NCBI GenBank assembly: GCA_019240525.1
Contig: JAFAYE010000001.1
Location: 1,213,300-1,277,299 of the forward strand
Source of the DNA: Candidatus Eremiobacterota bacterium
GTDB taxonomy: Bacteria; Vulcanimicrobiota; Vulcanimicrobiia; Vulcanimicrobiales; Vulcanimicrobiaceae
Direction: 5' to 3'
DNA length: 64,000 bases
Part shown: positions 47,876 through 57,073 of the stretch, one piece after another
Layout of the letters: each line of letters opens with the position of its first letter
How positions within the stretch are numbered: position 1 is the first letter of the stretch
Position numbers and translations under genes: made by a program
Notes under the pieces: generated by a model
Databases searched by the model: none
What the model saw: only the letters and a program-made list of their open reading frames with translations
Told to the model about the DNA's origin: nothing

Positions 47876-48438
47876 TGCACGATCGGACGAGCTTTACGCA
47901 GTTCGCGCGACGCATTCGCGACCACATCGGACAAGATCATCGCTACGCCCACAGCGTGCGCGTCGCGCGTTGCGCGGCGACGTTGGCCCGGCGGCACGGC
48001 GTTGACTCGGGCAAGGCGCGACTTGCCGGAATGCTTCACGACCTCGCGCGTCTCTATACCCCCGAGCGCCTCCTCGCCGAATGCGAAGCGAGGAATCTGC
48101 CGATCGGAGCCGCGGAACGCGAGCACCCGATGCTGTTGCACGCTCGCTTGGGCGCGGCGCTTGCACGCGAGCGATTCGGCGTCGACGATCGCGACGTGCT
48201 CTCGGCAATCGAAAAGCATACCAGCGGAGCCGAGCAGATGTCGCCGCTCGACTGCGTCGTCTACTTGGCCGATTCGCTCGAACCGCAGCGGACGTTTCGC
48301 GAACGCAGCGAGCTTTGGGAGTTTGCGCTGCGCGATCTCGCCGGCGCGACCCGGGAAACCATGCGAGTGACCGCGCTGCATCACCTTCGAAAACGGCAAC
48401 GCGCACGAGCTCAAGGGGAAGTGCCATCGCTGCCCTGA
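47875..48438 (+). CDS. yqeK: HD-domain hydrolase YqeK (Ap4A hydrolase, symmetrical)
   Basis: A 187-aa HD phosphohydrolase. Metal-binding residues: HRYAHSVRVA, GMLHDLARLY, EREHPMLLHARLGA and DVLSAIEKHTSG, with the terminal VVYLADSLEP. YqeK family members split diadenosine tetraphosphate to two ADP. The GTG at 47875 overlaps the rimI stop. YqeK is almost always beside rsfS, as here. Confidence 0.93.
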   Translation: MHDRTSFTQFARRIRDHIGQDHRYAHSVRVARCAATLARRHGVDSGKARLAGMLHDLARLYTPERLLAECEARNLPIGAAEREHPMLLHARLGAALARERFGVDDRDVLSAIEKHTSGAEQMSPLDCVVYLADSLEPQRTFRERSELWEFALRDLAGATRETMRVTALHHLRKRQRARAQGEVPSLP

Positions 48439-48767
48439 TCGAGATCGTCCGCGAGAGCGCGCTCGATAAGAAGGGTGAAGGGTTCGTCGCGCTCGACGTC
48501 GCCGGTCGAACGATTCTCGCCGATACCTTCGCGATCGTCACCGGTCGTTCGAAGATACAAACGCGCGCCATCGCCGACTCGATCGTGCAGGCCGCGCGCG
48601 GAGCCGGCCACGACGCATCGCGCGTCGAGGGTTACGGCGACGGGTCGTGGATTCTGATCGATTTGGGAAACGTCATCGTGCACGTTTTCACCCCGGAGCA
48701 ACGCACGTTCTATAATCTCGAACGTTTGTGGTCGCCGCTCGCCGAACGAAAGGCTCAGGGATCGTGA
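48426..48767 (+). CDS. rsfS: Ribosome silencing factor RsfS with non-canonical start
   Basis: An Iojap-family protein of about 113 aa that binds L14 and blocks subunit joining. Conserved: KKGEGFVALDVAGRT, DTFAIVTGRSKIQTRAIADS, VEGYGDGSWILIDLGNVIVHVF and FYNLERLWS. No ATG, GTG or TTG lies near the expected start. The next downstream GTG (48586) would cut away half the domain. ATC at 48426 follows AAGGGGA by about 6-7 nt. CTG at 48435 would form a CTGA overlap with the yqeK stop. An upstream TTG near 48315 would add about 40 unrelated residues inside yqeK. Confidence 0.9.
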   Translation: MAALIEIVRESALDKKGEGFVALDVAGRTILADTFAIVTGRSKIQTRAIADSIVQAARGAGHDASRVEGYGDGSWILIDLGNVIVHVFTPEQRTFYNLERLWSPLAERKAQGS

Positions 48768-48916
48768 GGCGCCGGCGTTCGAGTCATCAAACGCGCGCGG
48801 CGCGAGCGCGGCGTGATTTCTGGAAACGTTTCGGCGTTTGGATCTTCATCGTTTTCTTCGCGCTGAGCGTTGCCGGCGGCCTGATCGTCGTCAGCACCTC
48901 GCTGCGCGCCCGATGA
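48764..48916 (+). CDS. 50-aa basic single-pass membrane protein
   Basis: A small protein: a strongly basic cytoplasmic N-terminus (RRRRSSHQTRAARARRDFWK) and one transmembrane helix (VWIFIVFFALSVAGGLIVV), then a short tail. The GTG overlaps the rsfS stop (GTGA), and its stop overlaps the ATG of the aminotransferase (ATGA), so translation is tightly coupled. The layout resembles the first 50 residues of an LCP/LytR protein, whose gene often sits beside rsfS/yqeK. It may be a stump of such a gene or a genuine mini-protein. Confidence 0.65.
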   Translation: MRRRRSSHQTRAARARRDFWKRFGVWIFIVFFALSVAGGLIVVSTSLRAR

Positions 48917-50247
48917 ACGCCGTGAACGCGCCCTCCGCCGGCGCGGGTGCGTTGCACGCGCGCTACGTCTTGACGCCGTGGGTCGCGCAGAGCGGCCGCA
49001 CCCCGCCGGTCATCGTGCGCGGCGAGGGATCATATCTCTACGACGAGGACGATCGCCGGTATCTCGACTTTTCCGCCGGCTTGGTCGCGGTCAACCTCGG
49101 GCACGCGCATTCAGGCGTGGCGACCGCAATTGCGGAGCAAGCGCGGCGGCTCGCCTACGTCGCCCCGACTTTTGCAAACGATCGGCGCGCCGAGCTCGCC
49201 CGCGCAATCGTGGAGATCGCGCCGTGGTCCGAAGGCGCGCGAGTCTTCTTCACCACCGGCGGCGGCGAAGCGAACGAAGATGCCATCAAGTTCGCGCGAA
49301 GCCTGACCGGCAGACACAAAATTTGTAGCGCCTACCGATCGTTTCACGGCTCAGCACCGGGTGCCGGAACGCTCAGCGGCGAGAATCGGCGCTGGCCGAA
49401 CGAGCCGGGGATTCCCGGCGTCGTTCGCTTCTTCGCGCCGTTCCCGTACCGCAGCCCGTTCCACGCGCGCGATCTCGACGAAGAGGCCGACCGCGCGATC
49501 GAGCATCTCGAAACCATCGTCGCCTACGAGGGCGCTGCGAACATCGCCGCTTTGCTTATCGAACCCGTCGTCGGAACGAACGGCGTCGTCGTTTATCCCC
49601 AGGCGTATCTGCCGCGCGTGCGCGAGCTCTGCGATCGTCACGGCATCCTTTTGATCTTCGACGAAGTGATGACGGGATTCGGCCGCACCGGCGCGCCGTT
49701 CGCGGCCCAGCGATTCGACGTTCGCCCCGACATCATTACGTTCGCCAAGGGTGTGACGTCGGCGTACGTTCCGCTCGGGGGCGTCGCCTTGCGCGAAGGC
49801 CTCGCGCAACACTTCGATCGCCGTCCGCTGCCCAGCGGCCACACCTTTAGCGGACACCCGCTCGCAATGGCCGCCGGCGTCGCGGCGTTGCGCGCCTATC
49901 GCGAGGAGCGGCTCTTCGAGCGTGCTCGCGAGATCGAAGCGTGGCTGCGCGCGCGTTTCGAATCGCTTGCCCGGCGACATCCCGTGGTCGGCGAGGTGCG
50001 GGGCGTTGGCGCGTTCTTTGGTATCGAGCTGGTCTCCGATCGGCAGACTCGTGCACCGCTGGTTCCGTGGCAAGGCGCAACGACGCTTCACGATTTCTTC
50101 AACGATCTGCTGGCGAACGGCCTCTATGTGCTCGGACGTTACAACGTCGCCATCGTCGCACCGCCGCTGACGATCGAACCCGAGCAGCTCGACGAAGGGT
50201 TTGCGATCCTCGACAACGCCTTAGAGCGTTTGGAAAGCCGCGCGTAA
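48913..50247 (+). CDS. Class III aminotransferase, omega-amino acid type
   Basis: A 444-aa PLP aminotransferase. Motifs: LYDEDDRRYLDFSAGLVAVNLGHAH-type N-terminus (seen in two adjoining blocks), FFTTGGGEANEDAIKFAR, Asp in LIFDEVMTGFGRTG, PLP lysine in ITFAKGVTSAY, and GHTFSGHPLAMAAG. Relatives include taurine/beta-alanine:pyruvate transaminases; substrate is not settled by sequence. The following mmsA-like gene, 5 bp downstream, makes beta-alanine or a similar amine likely because malonate semialdehyde is an MmsA-family substrate. It continues a plus-strand run of translation-coupled genes. Confidence 0.9.
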   Translation: MNAVNAPSAGAGALHARYVLTPWVAQSGRTPPVIVRGEGSYLYDEDDRRYLDFSAGLVAVNLGHAHSGVATAIAEQARRLAYVAPTFANDRRAELARAIVEIAPWSEGARVFFTTGGGEANEDAIKFARSLTGRHKICSAYRSFHGSAPGAGTLSGENRRWPNEPGIPGVVRFFAPFPYRSPFHARDLDEEADRAIEHLETIVAYEGAANIAALLIEPVVGTNGVVVYPQAYLPRVRELCDRHGILLIFDEVMTGFGRTGAPFAAQRFDVRPDIITFAKGVTSAYVPLGGVALREGLAQHFDRRPLPSGHTFSGHPLAMAAGVAALRAYREERLFERAREIEAWLRARFESLARRHPVVGEVRGVGAFFGIELVSDRQTRAPLVPWQGATTLHDFFNDLLANGLYVLGRYNVAIVAPPLTIEPEQLDEGFAILDNALERLESRA

Positions 50248-50252
50248 GATTC

Positions 50253-51644
50253 ATGCGACTCCAAGTTCACGATAAGGCGACGCGCGAGCTCATTGGCGAG
50301 GTCGAGATCGCGCGCGCGGCCGAAGCAGGCGCGGCGGTACTCCGTGCCCACGACGCGTTCGAAGGTTGGCGGGAGATTCCGGTGGTCGAGCGCGCGCGCT
50401 GCTTCTTCCGCTATGCCGACGCACTCGAAGGCCGGCGTGAGGATCTCGCGCTTTTGGTTTCGCGCGAAAACGGAAAGACGCTCGCCGACGCGCGCGCCGA
50501 AGTCCGGCGCGGCATCGAGGCGGTCGAGTTCGCCTGCGGGATGCCGTCGCTGATGATGGGCGATGCGCTCGCCGACGTCGCTCGCGGAATCGATTCGATT
50601 TGCGTACGCCGTCCGCTCGGCGTCTGCGTCGGAATCACTCCGTTCAACTTTCCCGCGATGATCCCACTCTGGATGTTTCCGATTGCGATAGCCGCCGGCA
50701 ATACGTTCGTGCTCAAGCCGTCGCCCCAGACGCCGTTGACGTCGGAGCTGCTGCTCGAGCTCGCAGCGAAATCCGGTCTTCCCGATGGTGTGCTCCATGT
50801 CGTGCACGGCGATGCCGAAACCGCGCAAGCATTGATCTCGCATCCGCAGGTTGCGGCGGTCTCCTTCGTTGGCTCTTCGAACGCCGCGCGACAAGTGCAA
50901 GAGCAGGCGGTGCGGGCCCACAAGCGAGTGCAAGCGCTCGGAGGCGCCAAGAACTATTTGATCGTCACGCCCGACGCCGCGAACCGCGCGACGTGCGATG
51001 CGGTCATCGGCGCGGCATTCGGCGGCGCGGGTCAACGGTGTTTGGCCGGATCGGTTCTCGTTGCGGTCGGCGATGCGGGCGATGTATTGGGGCCGATGCT
51101 GGTCGAGGCCGCAACGCGATTGCGCTTGGGCCGCGGGGCCGACGATGAGGTGGAACTTGGGCCGGTCGTCAGCGACGAAGCCTTGGCGCGCATCACCGGT
51201 TACGTCGATCGCGCGCGTAACGCCGGCGCGCACGTTCTTCTCGAGCCTCGTCGTGCGAATGGCTCCGGCGCCTTCGCATCGCCGGCGATCTTTGACCGCG
51301 TCGATCCCAATAGCGAGCTGGCGCAGGAAGAAATCTTCGGACCGGTTCTCGCGATCGTGCGGGCCGCGGCGCTCGATGAAGCGATCGCCATTGCCAACCG
51401 CTCCCGCTACGGCAACGCGTCCTCGATCTTCACGCGCGATGGCGCCGCCGCGCGCAGCTTCGCTTCGCGTATCGAGGTCGGCATGGCGGGAATCAACGTC
51501 GGTATCGCCGCACCGATGGCATTCTTTCCATTCGGCGGCGTCAAGGATTCAATTTTCGGCGATCTTCGTTGTCACGGCAAGGACGCGGTTGCATTTTACA
51601 CGCAACAGCGCGTCGTCGTCAGCCGCTGGCCCGCATCCGAGTAA
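50253..51644 (+). CDS. CoA-acylating (methyl)malonate-semialdehyde dehydrogenase-like protein
   Basis: A 463-aa aldehyde dehydrogenase of the MmsA/IolA group, recognised by GVCVGITPFNFPAMIPLWMF, LKPSPQTPLTSELLLEL, catalytic Cys in FGGAGQRCLAGS (~263), and FFPFGGVKDSIFGDL. MmsA proteins turn malonate or methylmalonate semialdehyde into acetyl- or propionyl-CoA with NAD and CoA. It is about 25-30 residues shorter than usual at the N-terminus (starts MRLQVHDKATRELIGEV), missing the first strand. The last 26 bp overlap the convergent permease gene. Confidence 0.9.
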   Translation: MRLQVHDKATRELIGEVEIARAAEAGAAVLRAHDAFEGWREIPVVERARCFFRYADALEGRREDLALLVSRENGKTLADARAEVRRGIEAVEFACGMPSLMMGDALADVARGIDSICVRRPLGVCVGITPFNFPAMIPLWMFPIAIAAGNTFVLKPSPQTPLTSELLLELAAKSGLPDGVLHVVHGDAETAQALISHPQVAAVSFVGSSNAARQVQEQAVRAHKRVQALGGAKNYLIVTPDAANRATCDAVIGAAFGGAGQRCLAGSVLVAVGDAGDVLGPMLVEAATRLRLGRGADDEVELGPVVSDEALARITGYVDRARNAGAHVLLEPRRANGSGAFASPAIFDRVDPNSELAQEEIFGPVLAIVRAAALDEAIAIANRSRYGNASSIFTRDGAAARSFASRIEVGMAGINVGIAAPMAFFPFGGVKDSIFGDLRCHGKDAVAFYTQQRVVVSRWPASE

Positions 51645-52995
51645 GCCGGCGGCCGAACCATAACGCTCCGATCGCCAAGAACCCGATGAAATAATAGGGA
51701 AACCAGCGTTGCGGCGGGGCCGGATTCGAATAGACGAGTGAAACGGCCGGCACCGCCAGGAGGATCACCGCGAGCGCGGAGATTGCGCCGTCGATCCAGC
51801 GCAACGCTCCGATGCGTTTCACGTAGAGATATGCGGCAATCGAAATCAGCGCATAAATAACGATGAACCCGAACGAGCTTAAGGTCCCGCAGTTATTGAA
51901 AGCATCGATTGGGGCGACGCCGGCGGCCAGCGCCGCGACGGCAATCGCGAGCGTCGTTGCCGTCACCACGGTGACGGCGATATTGGGGGTATCGTGTCGA
52001 GGTTCGATCCGAGCCAAGGCCGCAGGAAACAAGTTTGCGAGCGCCATTGCGTAAGCAACGCGGCCGGCCGTCGTAATGCAGGCAAGACAGACCGAAAAGG
52101 CGCTAGCGAGCGCGCCGATCGCAATCGGAACGCGCAAGTAACCGGTATGGTACAGAGCGACCAGCGTTCCGAGCGGAAAGGTCTGCTGGTCGAGCGGTTT
52201 TGGCGCGTGCGCGAGACCGACGATCTCCGCATACGTTGCGATGATAAAGAAAGCACTCGCGAAAACGACGCTCCCGATCACGGCGCGAGGGATGGTCACG
52301 AGGGGGCGTTTTGCTTCTCCGCCAAAGGCCGTCGCGCTTTCGAAACCGACCAAACTAAAGACGGCGGTCATCACCGCCAGACCCCAATTGGGAACGCCGC
52401 CCTTGATCGTCAACTGCGTTACATCGACTGAAAATCCATGACGCGTTAGGACGATTGCGACGAGCAGCAGGATGATCGACACGGAGACCGCTTCCAGAAT
52501 AAGCATCACGACGGCCGAGACTTGGACGCCCCGATACGCGGCTTGCCAGCAAACGGTCCCGACGATCGCCGCGATGACGACGTCGGCCGCAACCGTCGGT
52601 GTCGCGAGCAGCCCAGCATCTTGCAACAGCAAACCGACGAAGAGCGCCATTGCGCCGATGACCGCGGCGGCCACCAAAACATAGGCCCAGAGTAAGCTCC
52701 ATCCCGCGAGCGCACCGAGCGCGGGGCCGAGATTCTCAGCCGCGTACTCGTACATCGAACCGGCACCGGTAAAGCGGCGAGCAAACTGGTTGATGTTCAG
52801 GGCGACCACGATCAGCATACCGCCGCCGAAGAGATAGGCCAGCCACGTTGCATTGCCGGCGTTGGCGTACATGTACGGCGCAATTAAAATTGGCGTCATG
52901 CTTGGCCCGATCAGTGCGATCGACGTTGCCAGGACCTCGACGAAACTCAGCGATCCAGCCTTGAGCCTGGTGGCATTTCGCATCGTTTCGTTCAT
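51619..52995 (-). CDS. APC-family amino acid permease
   Basis: A 458-aa transporter with about 12 transmembrane segments. The first helix region (SFVEVLATSIALIGPSMTPI) and FSLVGFESATAFGGEAKRP are typical APC helices 1 and 6. Differs from the permease at 3162 and looks nearer to the polyamine/amino acid transporter subgroup. ATG at 52995 was preferred; GTG at 53004 and ATG at 52983 are in frame. It converges with the mmsA-like gene and may supply its pathway. Confidence 0.9.
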   Translation of the reverse strand: MNETMRNATRLKAGSLSFVEVLATSIALIGPSMTPILIAPYMYANAGNATWLAYLFGGGMLIVVALNINQFARRFTGAGSMYEYAAENLGPALGALAGWSLLWAYVLVAAAVIGAMALFVGLLLQDAGLLATPTVAADVVIAAIVGTVCWQAAYRGVQVSAVVMLILEAVSVSIILLLVAIVLTRHGFSVDVTQLTIKGGVPNWGLAVMTAVFSLVGFESATAFGGEAKRPLVTIPRAVIGSVVFASAFFIIATYAEIVGLAHAPKPLDQQTFPLGTLVALYHTGYLRVPIAIGALASAFSVCLACITTAGRVAYAMALANLFPAALARIEPRHDTPNIAVTVVTATTLAIAVAALAAGVAPIDAFNNCGTLSSFGFIVIYALISIAAYLYVKRIGALRWIDGAISALAVILLAVPAVSLVYSNPAPPQRWFPYYFIGFLAIGALWFGRRLTRMRASG

Positions 52996-53076
52996 CCACC
53001 GCACATGTGAGCCGGGCGAGCGCCGAGTTCCCGCAACCGCGCGAAACTTCGCGCGCGGGCGCTGGTAGGACGCCGC

Positions 53077-54048
53077 ATGAAGGGCATTTCGATGCGATAT
53101 CTGCGGCTTACGGCTTCGCTCGTCGCGTTTGCCTACACGTTCGCTCTGCCCGCCGTCGCGCGCGACTTCGTGCAGGACCAGGCGGGGATGTTCTCAGGTC
53201 CGACCGTCGCGCAGCTCAACGCGCGAATTTCGAGCTTCAACGCCCAGACCGGGAAGGACGTCGTCGTCGTCACCACTCCTTCGCTCGGCGGCGCTACCCT
53301 GCAAAACGCAGCGACGTCGGCGTTTTCGCAACAGAACGTTAACGGCGTCCTGATTTTCATCGCGCGCGACGACCGCCGCGACATCATCGTCCCCGATCGC
53401 GCGGGAGCGCAGTCGAATTGGTTCACGCCCGACGTTTTGCGCTCGATTCGCACATCGATGGAGAGCCAGTTTCGCAGCGAAAATTACGATGCCGGTATCA
53501 CCGGCGCCGTTGACGGCGTCCTGAACGTCTATCGGGCGCACCTGGGCGATGTACGCGCATCGAACGGCGCAGCGGTGCCGGGGCAGCGGAGCTTATCGAC
53601 TGGAGGATTTCACATCTCAATGTTTTGGTGGATCATCATCGCGATCGTCGCGTTCTTGCTGCTGCGCTCGATTTTGCGCGCGATGTCGGCACCGCGCTCC
53701 TACGGCGCACCGGGCGCGCCGCCGGCCGGCATGCCGCCGAGCGGACCCGGATACGGGCCGGGGTACGGCGGTTTCGGCGGCGGCGGAAGCTTCTGGAGCG
53801 GATTGCTCGGCGGCCTTGGCGGAGCGTGGCTCGGCAACGAGCTCTTCCGCGGCGGCGGCATGGGGGGCGGCATCGCACCAACCGACGCCGCGCAGCTGCC
53901 GGCCGACAGCGGCGCGGGTTGGCAGAGCGATGCCGGACAGGCCGACCTTGGCGGCGCGAGCGCCGGCGACTGGAGCGGCGGCGGTTTCGGCGGTGACGCC
54001 GGCGGTGATTTCGGTGGGGGAGGCGGAGACAGCGGCGGCGGATGGTAG
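53077..54048 (+). CDS. TPM-domain membrane protein with Gly-rich tail
   Basis: A 323-aa protein. Signal peptide, then a TPM (YgcG-type) domain (residues ~28-160: VQDQAGMFSGPTVAQLNARI, GKDVVVVTTPSLGGATLQ, NGVLIFIARDDRRDIIV). It continues with one transmembrane helix (FWWIIIAIVAFLLLRSIL, ~187-205) and a Gly/Ser/Asp tail of ~110 residues that ends in repeated GGG and GGW. TPM domains are tied to photosystem II repair or phosphatase activity; the bacterial role is unclear. A downstream ATG at 53092 is possible. The next gene starts 6 bp after its stop. Confidence 0.85.
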   Translation: MKGISMRYLRLTASLVAFAYTFALPAVARDFVQDQAGMFSGPTVAQLNARISSFNAQTGKDVVVVTTPSLGGATLQNAATSAFSQQNVNGVLIFIARDDRRDIIVPDRAGAQSNWFTPDVLRSIRTSMESQFRSENYDAGITGAVDGVLNVYRAHLGDVRASNGAAVPGQRSLSTGGFHISMFWWIIIAIVAFLLLRSILRAMSAPRSYGAPGAPPAGMPPSGPGYGPGYGGFGGGGSFWSGLLGGLGGAWLGNELFRGGGMGGGIAPTDAAQLPADSGAGWQSDAGQADLGGASAGDWSGGGFGGDAGGDFGGGGGDSGGGW

Positions 54049-54054
54049 GCGTTC

Positions 54055-57000
54055 ATGCGACGCCTTTTCGCTTTTTGCATTTCCTCTATTCTCCTGACGG
54101 CTGCCGCTGCGGCCGCAACGCCGACCGACGCCGGCATCTCCGCCTCGTACTTCACTTCGCTCCATTGGCGCTTGATCGGGCCGTTTCGAGGCGGCCGCGC
54201 ACTGGCGGTTACCGGCGTTCCCGGCGAGCCGAATCACTTCTATTTCGGCGCCGTTGACGGCGGCGTTTGGGAGAGCCTCGACGCGGGGCGAACCTGGCGC
54301 CCGATCTTCGACGGCCAAGATATCGGATCGATTGGTTCCATCGCGGTAGCGCCGAGCGATCCGCGCACGATCTATGTCGGCACGGGCGAAGCCGACATGC
54401 GTTCAGATATTGCCTACGGCGATGGCGTGTACAAATCGATCGACGGCGGGTCAACCTGGACGCACCTCGGATTGAGCGACACGAAACAGATCGGCGCGAT
54501 CATCGTCGATCCGCACGACGCGAATATCGCCTACGTTGCGGCGCTCGGCCATCCATACGCCGCCAACACTCAGCGCGGCGTGTTTAAGACGACCGACGGC
54601 GGCAGATCGTGGACGAAAGTGCTCTACCAAAATGCCGACACGGGCGCAACGGCACTGGCAATGGATCCCAGCGACCCCAACGTTCTTTACGCCGCGCTGT
54701 GGCAGACGCGCCGCCCGCCGTGGAACGTCTATCCGCCGTCGAATGGACCCGGCAGCGGGCTCTACAAAAGCTCCGACGGCGGCGCGACCTGGACGCAGCT
54801 GACGCAAGGCCTTCCGCCGCGCGTCGGCCGCATCGGCCTCTCGATCTCGGCCGCAGCGCCGCATCGCGTTTACGCAAACGTGGACAGCGGTCCGCACCTC
54901 GGCGGCGTCTATCGGTCCGACGACGCGGGCGCGAGCTGGACGCATGAGGATGGCGAGCAACGCATCTGGCAACGCGGCTGGTACTTTAGCGGTATCACCG
55001 CCGACCCGCGTAACCCCGACGTGGTCTACGTGATGGATACGTCGACCTATCGCTCGACCGACGGCGGCAAAACATTCGATGCCATTCTCGGCGATCCGAG
55101 CGGCCAAGACCACCATGCACTCTGGATCGACCCGGCCGACTCGAATCGCATGATTCTCGGAACCGACCAAGGCGTCATCGTGAGCGTCAATCGAGCGAAG
55201 ACGTGGAGCTCGTGGTACAACCAGCCGACGGCGCAGTTCTATCACGTCACTACCGATAACGCGTTTCCCTATTCGGCGTATGGCGCCCAACAAGATTCGG
55301 GCGCCGCGATGGCGACGAGTCAGGGCCGATACGGCACGATCTCAAATCAAGATTTTCGCCCGCTCGACGTCGGCGGCGAAAATGGTAACTTGTCGCCGGA
55401 TCTGCGCCACCCCGGTTTGGTCTATGGCGATTCGAGCGGTCAAGGCGGACCGACGGTCACGCGCGAGGTCGTCGGGACGGGCTGGGAACAGAACGTCGAT
55501 CCGGTCATTGCGCATCCGGGAAGCGTCTGGCGCAATACGTGGACCTTGCCGCTCGCATTTTCTCCCGTCGATCGTACAACGCTCTACTTTGGACACCAAA
55601 ATATCTTTCGTTCTCGCGACGGCGGTGAGACGTGGAGGATCGTCAGCCCCGATCTGTCGCGCTCCGACGAAGGCACGCCCGAAAATCTCGATCCGACAAC
55701 GCTTGCCGAGACGAACGGGGTTCGCCGGCACGGCGTCGTTTATGCCATCGCGCCGTCGCCGCTGCGCGCCGGGACGATTTGGGCGGGCACCGACGATGGT
55801 TTCGTCTGGATCACGCGAGACGACTCGCGCAGCTGGCAGAACGTCACGCCGGCAGCGTTGACGCCGTGGAGCAAGGTTGGCATCATCGAAGCCTCGCGCT
55901 TCGATGCGGGAACAGCTTATATCGCGGTCGACCGACATCGGCTCGACGATTACACACCATACATCTATCGAACGCGCGACGGCGGCGCGCATTGGACGCC
56001 CATCGCCGGCGGCATTCCGAACGGCTCGTTCGTCAATGCGGTACGCGAGGATCCCGTTCGACCTGGCCTGCTCTATGCCGGAACCGAGCGAGGCGTCTAC
56101 GTCTCATTCGACGACGGCGAACTCTGGCAACCGCTTGCGCTCAATCTTCCGGTAACCTCGATCCGCGACATCGCCGTACACGGCGACGATCTCGTGGTCG
56201 CCACGCACGGCCGCTCCTTTTGGGTGATGGACGATATCACGCCACTCCGTCAAATCAGCGATGCCGTTCACCGCGGTGTCTATCTTTTCGCCCCGGCGCG
56301 CGCCTATCGAGTGCGTGACACGAACCAAGAGGGAACGCCGCTGCCGCTCGACGAGCCGCAGGTCGACAACGCTCCGGTCGGGCTCTACGTCGACTATTAC
56401 CTTGCCGAGGCGCCGCATACGCCGGTGGTGATCGACGTGCTCGCCGCTGACGGGAGCGTCGTGCGCCACTGGTCGAGCGCGCATCCACCCGAAGCGGTAG
56501 ACCCGAAGTCGCTCGACTACACGATGCATTGGGTCGAAAAGCATCCGGTACCCGTCGCCGAGGCCGGCGCCCACCGCTTCGTTTGGGACTTTCACGCGAA
56601 CACGCCGGACGGTCCGCTCGTTCCGCCGGGAACGTACACCGTGCGCCTGAGTGTCAACGGCCAAGTCTTTTCGCGCCCCGCGCGTGTCTTGCGCGATCCG
56701 CGAATCGCGGCAAGCGACAGCGACCTGCAAGCTCAGTACGTGCTGGCCCGCGCCGTCGCTACGCTCCGGTCCGATGCGCATACGGCGCGTGCTAAAGCGG
56801 AAGAGTCCGCCAAGCGGCTGTCCGGCGAAGACGCGGCGACGTATTGGCGCGAAATCGTCGGCGAGACCGCTGCCGAGAATCCCGACGATTCAGTCGGCGC
56901 TTACTCGCAGGACCTTACCAGTTTTCTCTATCTCGAGAACGCCCTCGACTACCTCGAGAGCGCGATCGAAAGCGCCGATGCGGCGCCGACTCCCGACATG

Positions 57001-57069
57001 CGCACGGGCTACGCGAAGCTCGCGGCGATCTATCGTCAGACGCTAGAACGGTCGCAGGCGGCGCACTAG
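54055..57069 (+). CDS. Exported BNR/sortilin-type repeat protein (glycosyl hydrolase-like)
   Basis: A 1004-aa secreted protein. Signal peptide (RRLFAFCISSILLTAAAAAA), then repeated BNR/Asp-box blades (SLDAGRTW, SIDGGSTW, TTDGGRSW, SSDGGATW, SRDGGETW, TRDGGAHW) that form one or two large propellers to ~residue 720. The C-terminal ~280 residues are a Fn3-like region (GAHRFVWDFHANTPDGPLVP, then a TYTVRLSVNGQ strand) and a helical end. Often labelled VPS10/sialidase-like; no catalytic residues are proven. It follows the TPM gene closely and is convergent with the S10 gene, 4 bp between stops. Confidence 0.9.
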   Translation: MRRLFAFCISSILLTAAAAAATPTDAGISASYFTSLHWRLIGPFRGGRALAVTGVPGEPNHFYFGAVDGGVWESLDAGRTWRPIFDGQDIGSIGSIAVAPSDPRTIYVGTGEADMRSDIAYGDGVYKSIDGGSTWTHLGLSDTKQIGAIIVDPHDANIAYVAALGHPYAANTQRGVFKTTDGGRSWTKVLYQNADTGATALAMDPSDPNVLYAALWQTRRPPWNVYPPSNGPGSGLYKSSDGGATWTQLTQGLPPRVGRIGLSISAAAPHRVYANVDSGPHLGGVYRSDDAGASWTHEDGEQRIWQRGWYFSGITADPRNPDVVYVMDTSTYRSTDGGKTFDAILGDPSGQDHHALWIDPADSNRMILGTDQGVIVSVNRAKTWSSWYNQPTAQFYHVTTDNAFPYSAYGAQQDSGAAMATSQGRYGTISNQDFRPLDVGGENGNLSPDLRHPGLVYGDSSGQGGPTVTREVVGTGWEQNVDPVIAHPGSVWRNTWTLPLAFSPVDRTTLYFGHQNIFRSRDGGETWRIVSPDLSRSDEGTPENLDPTTLAETNGVRRHGVVYAIAPSPLRAGTIWAGTDDGFVWITRDDSRSWQNVTPAALTPWSKVGIIEASRFDAGTAYIAVDRHRLDDYTPYIYRTRDGGAHWTPIAGGIPNGSFVNAVREDPVRPGLLYAGTERGVYVSFDDGELWQPLALNLPVTSIRDIAVHGDDLVVATHGRSFWVMDDITPLRQISDAVHRGVYLFAPARAYRVRDTNQEGTPLPLDEPQVDNAPVGLYVDYYLAEAPHTPVVIDVLAADGSVVRHWSSAHPPEAVDPKSLDYTMHWVEKHPVPVAEAGAHRFVWDFHANTPDGPLVPPGTYTVRLSVNGQVFSRPARVLRDPRIAASDSDLQAQYVLARAVATLRSDAHTARAKAEESAKRLSGEDAATYWREIVGETAAENPDDSVGAYSQDLTSFLYLENALDYLESAIESADAAPTPDMRTGYAKLAAIYRQTLERSQAAH

Positions 57070-57073
57070 CGAT

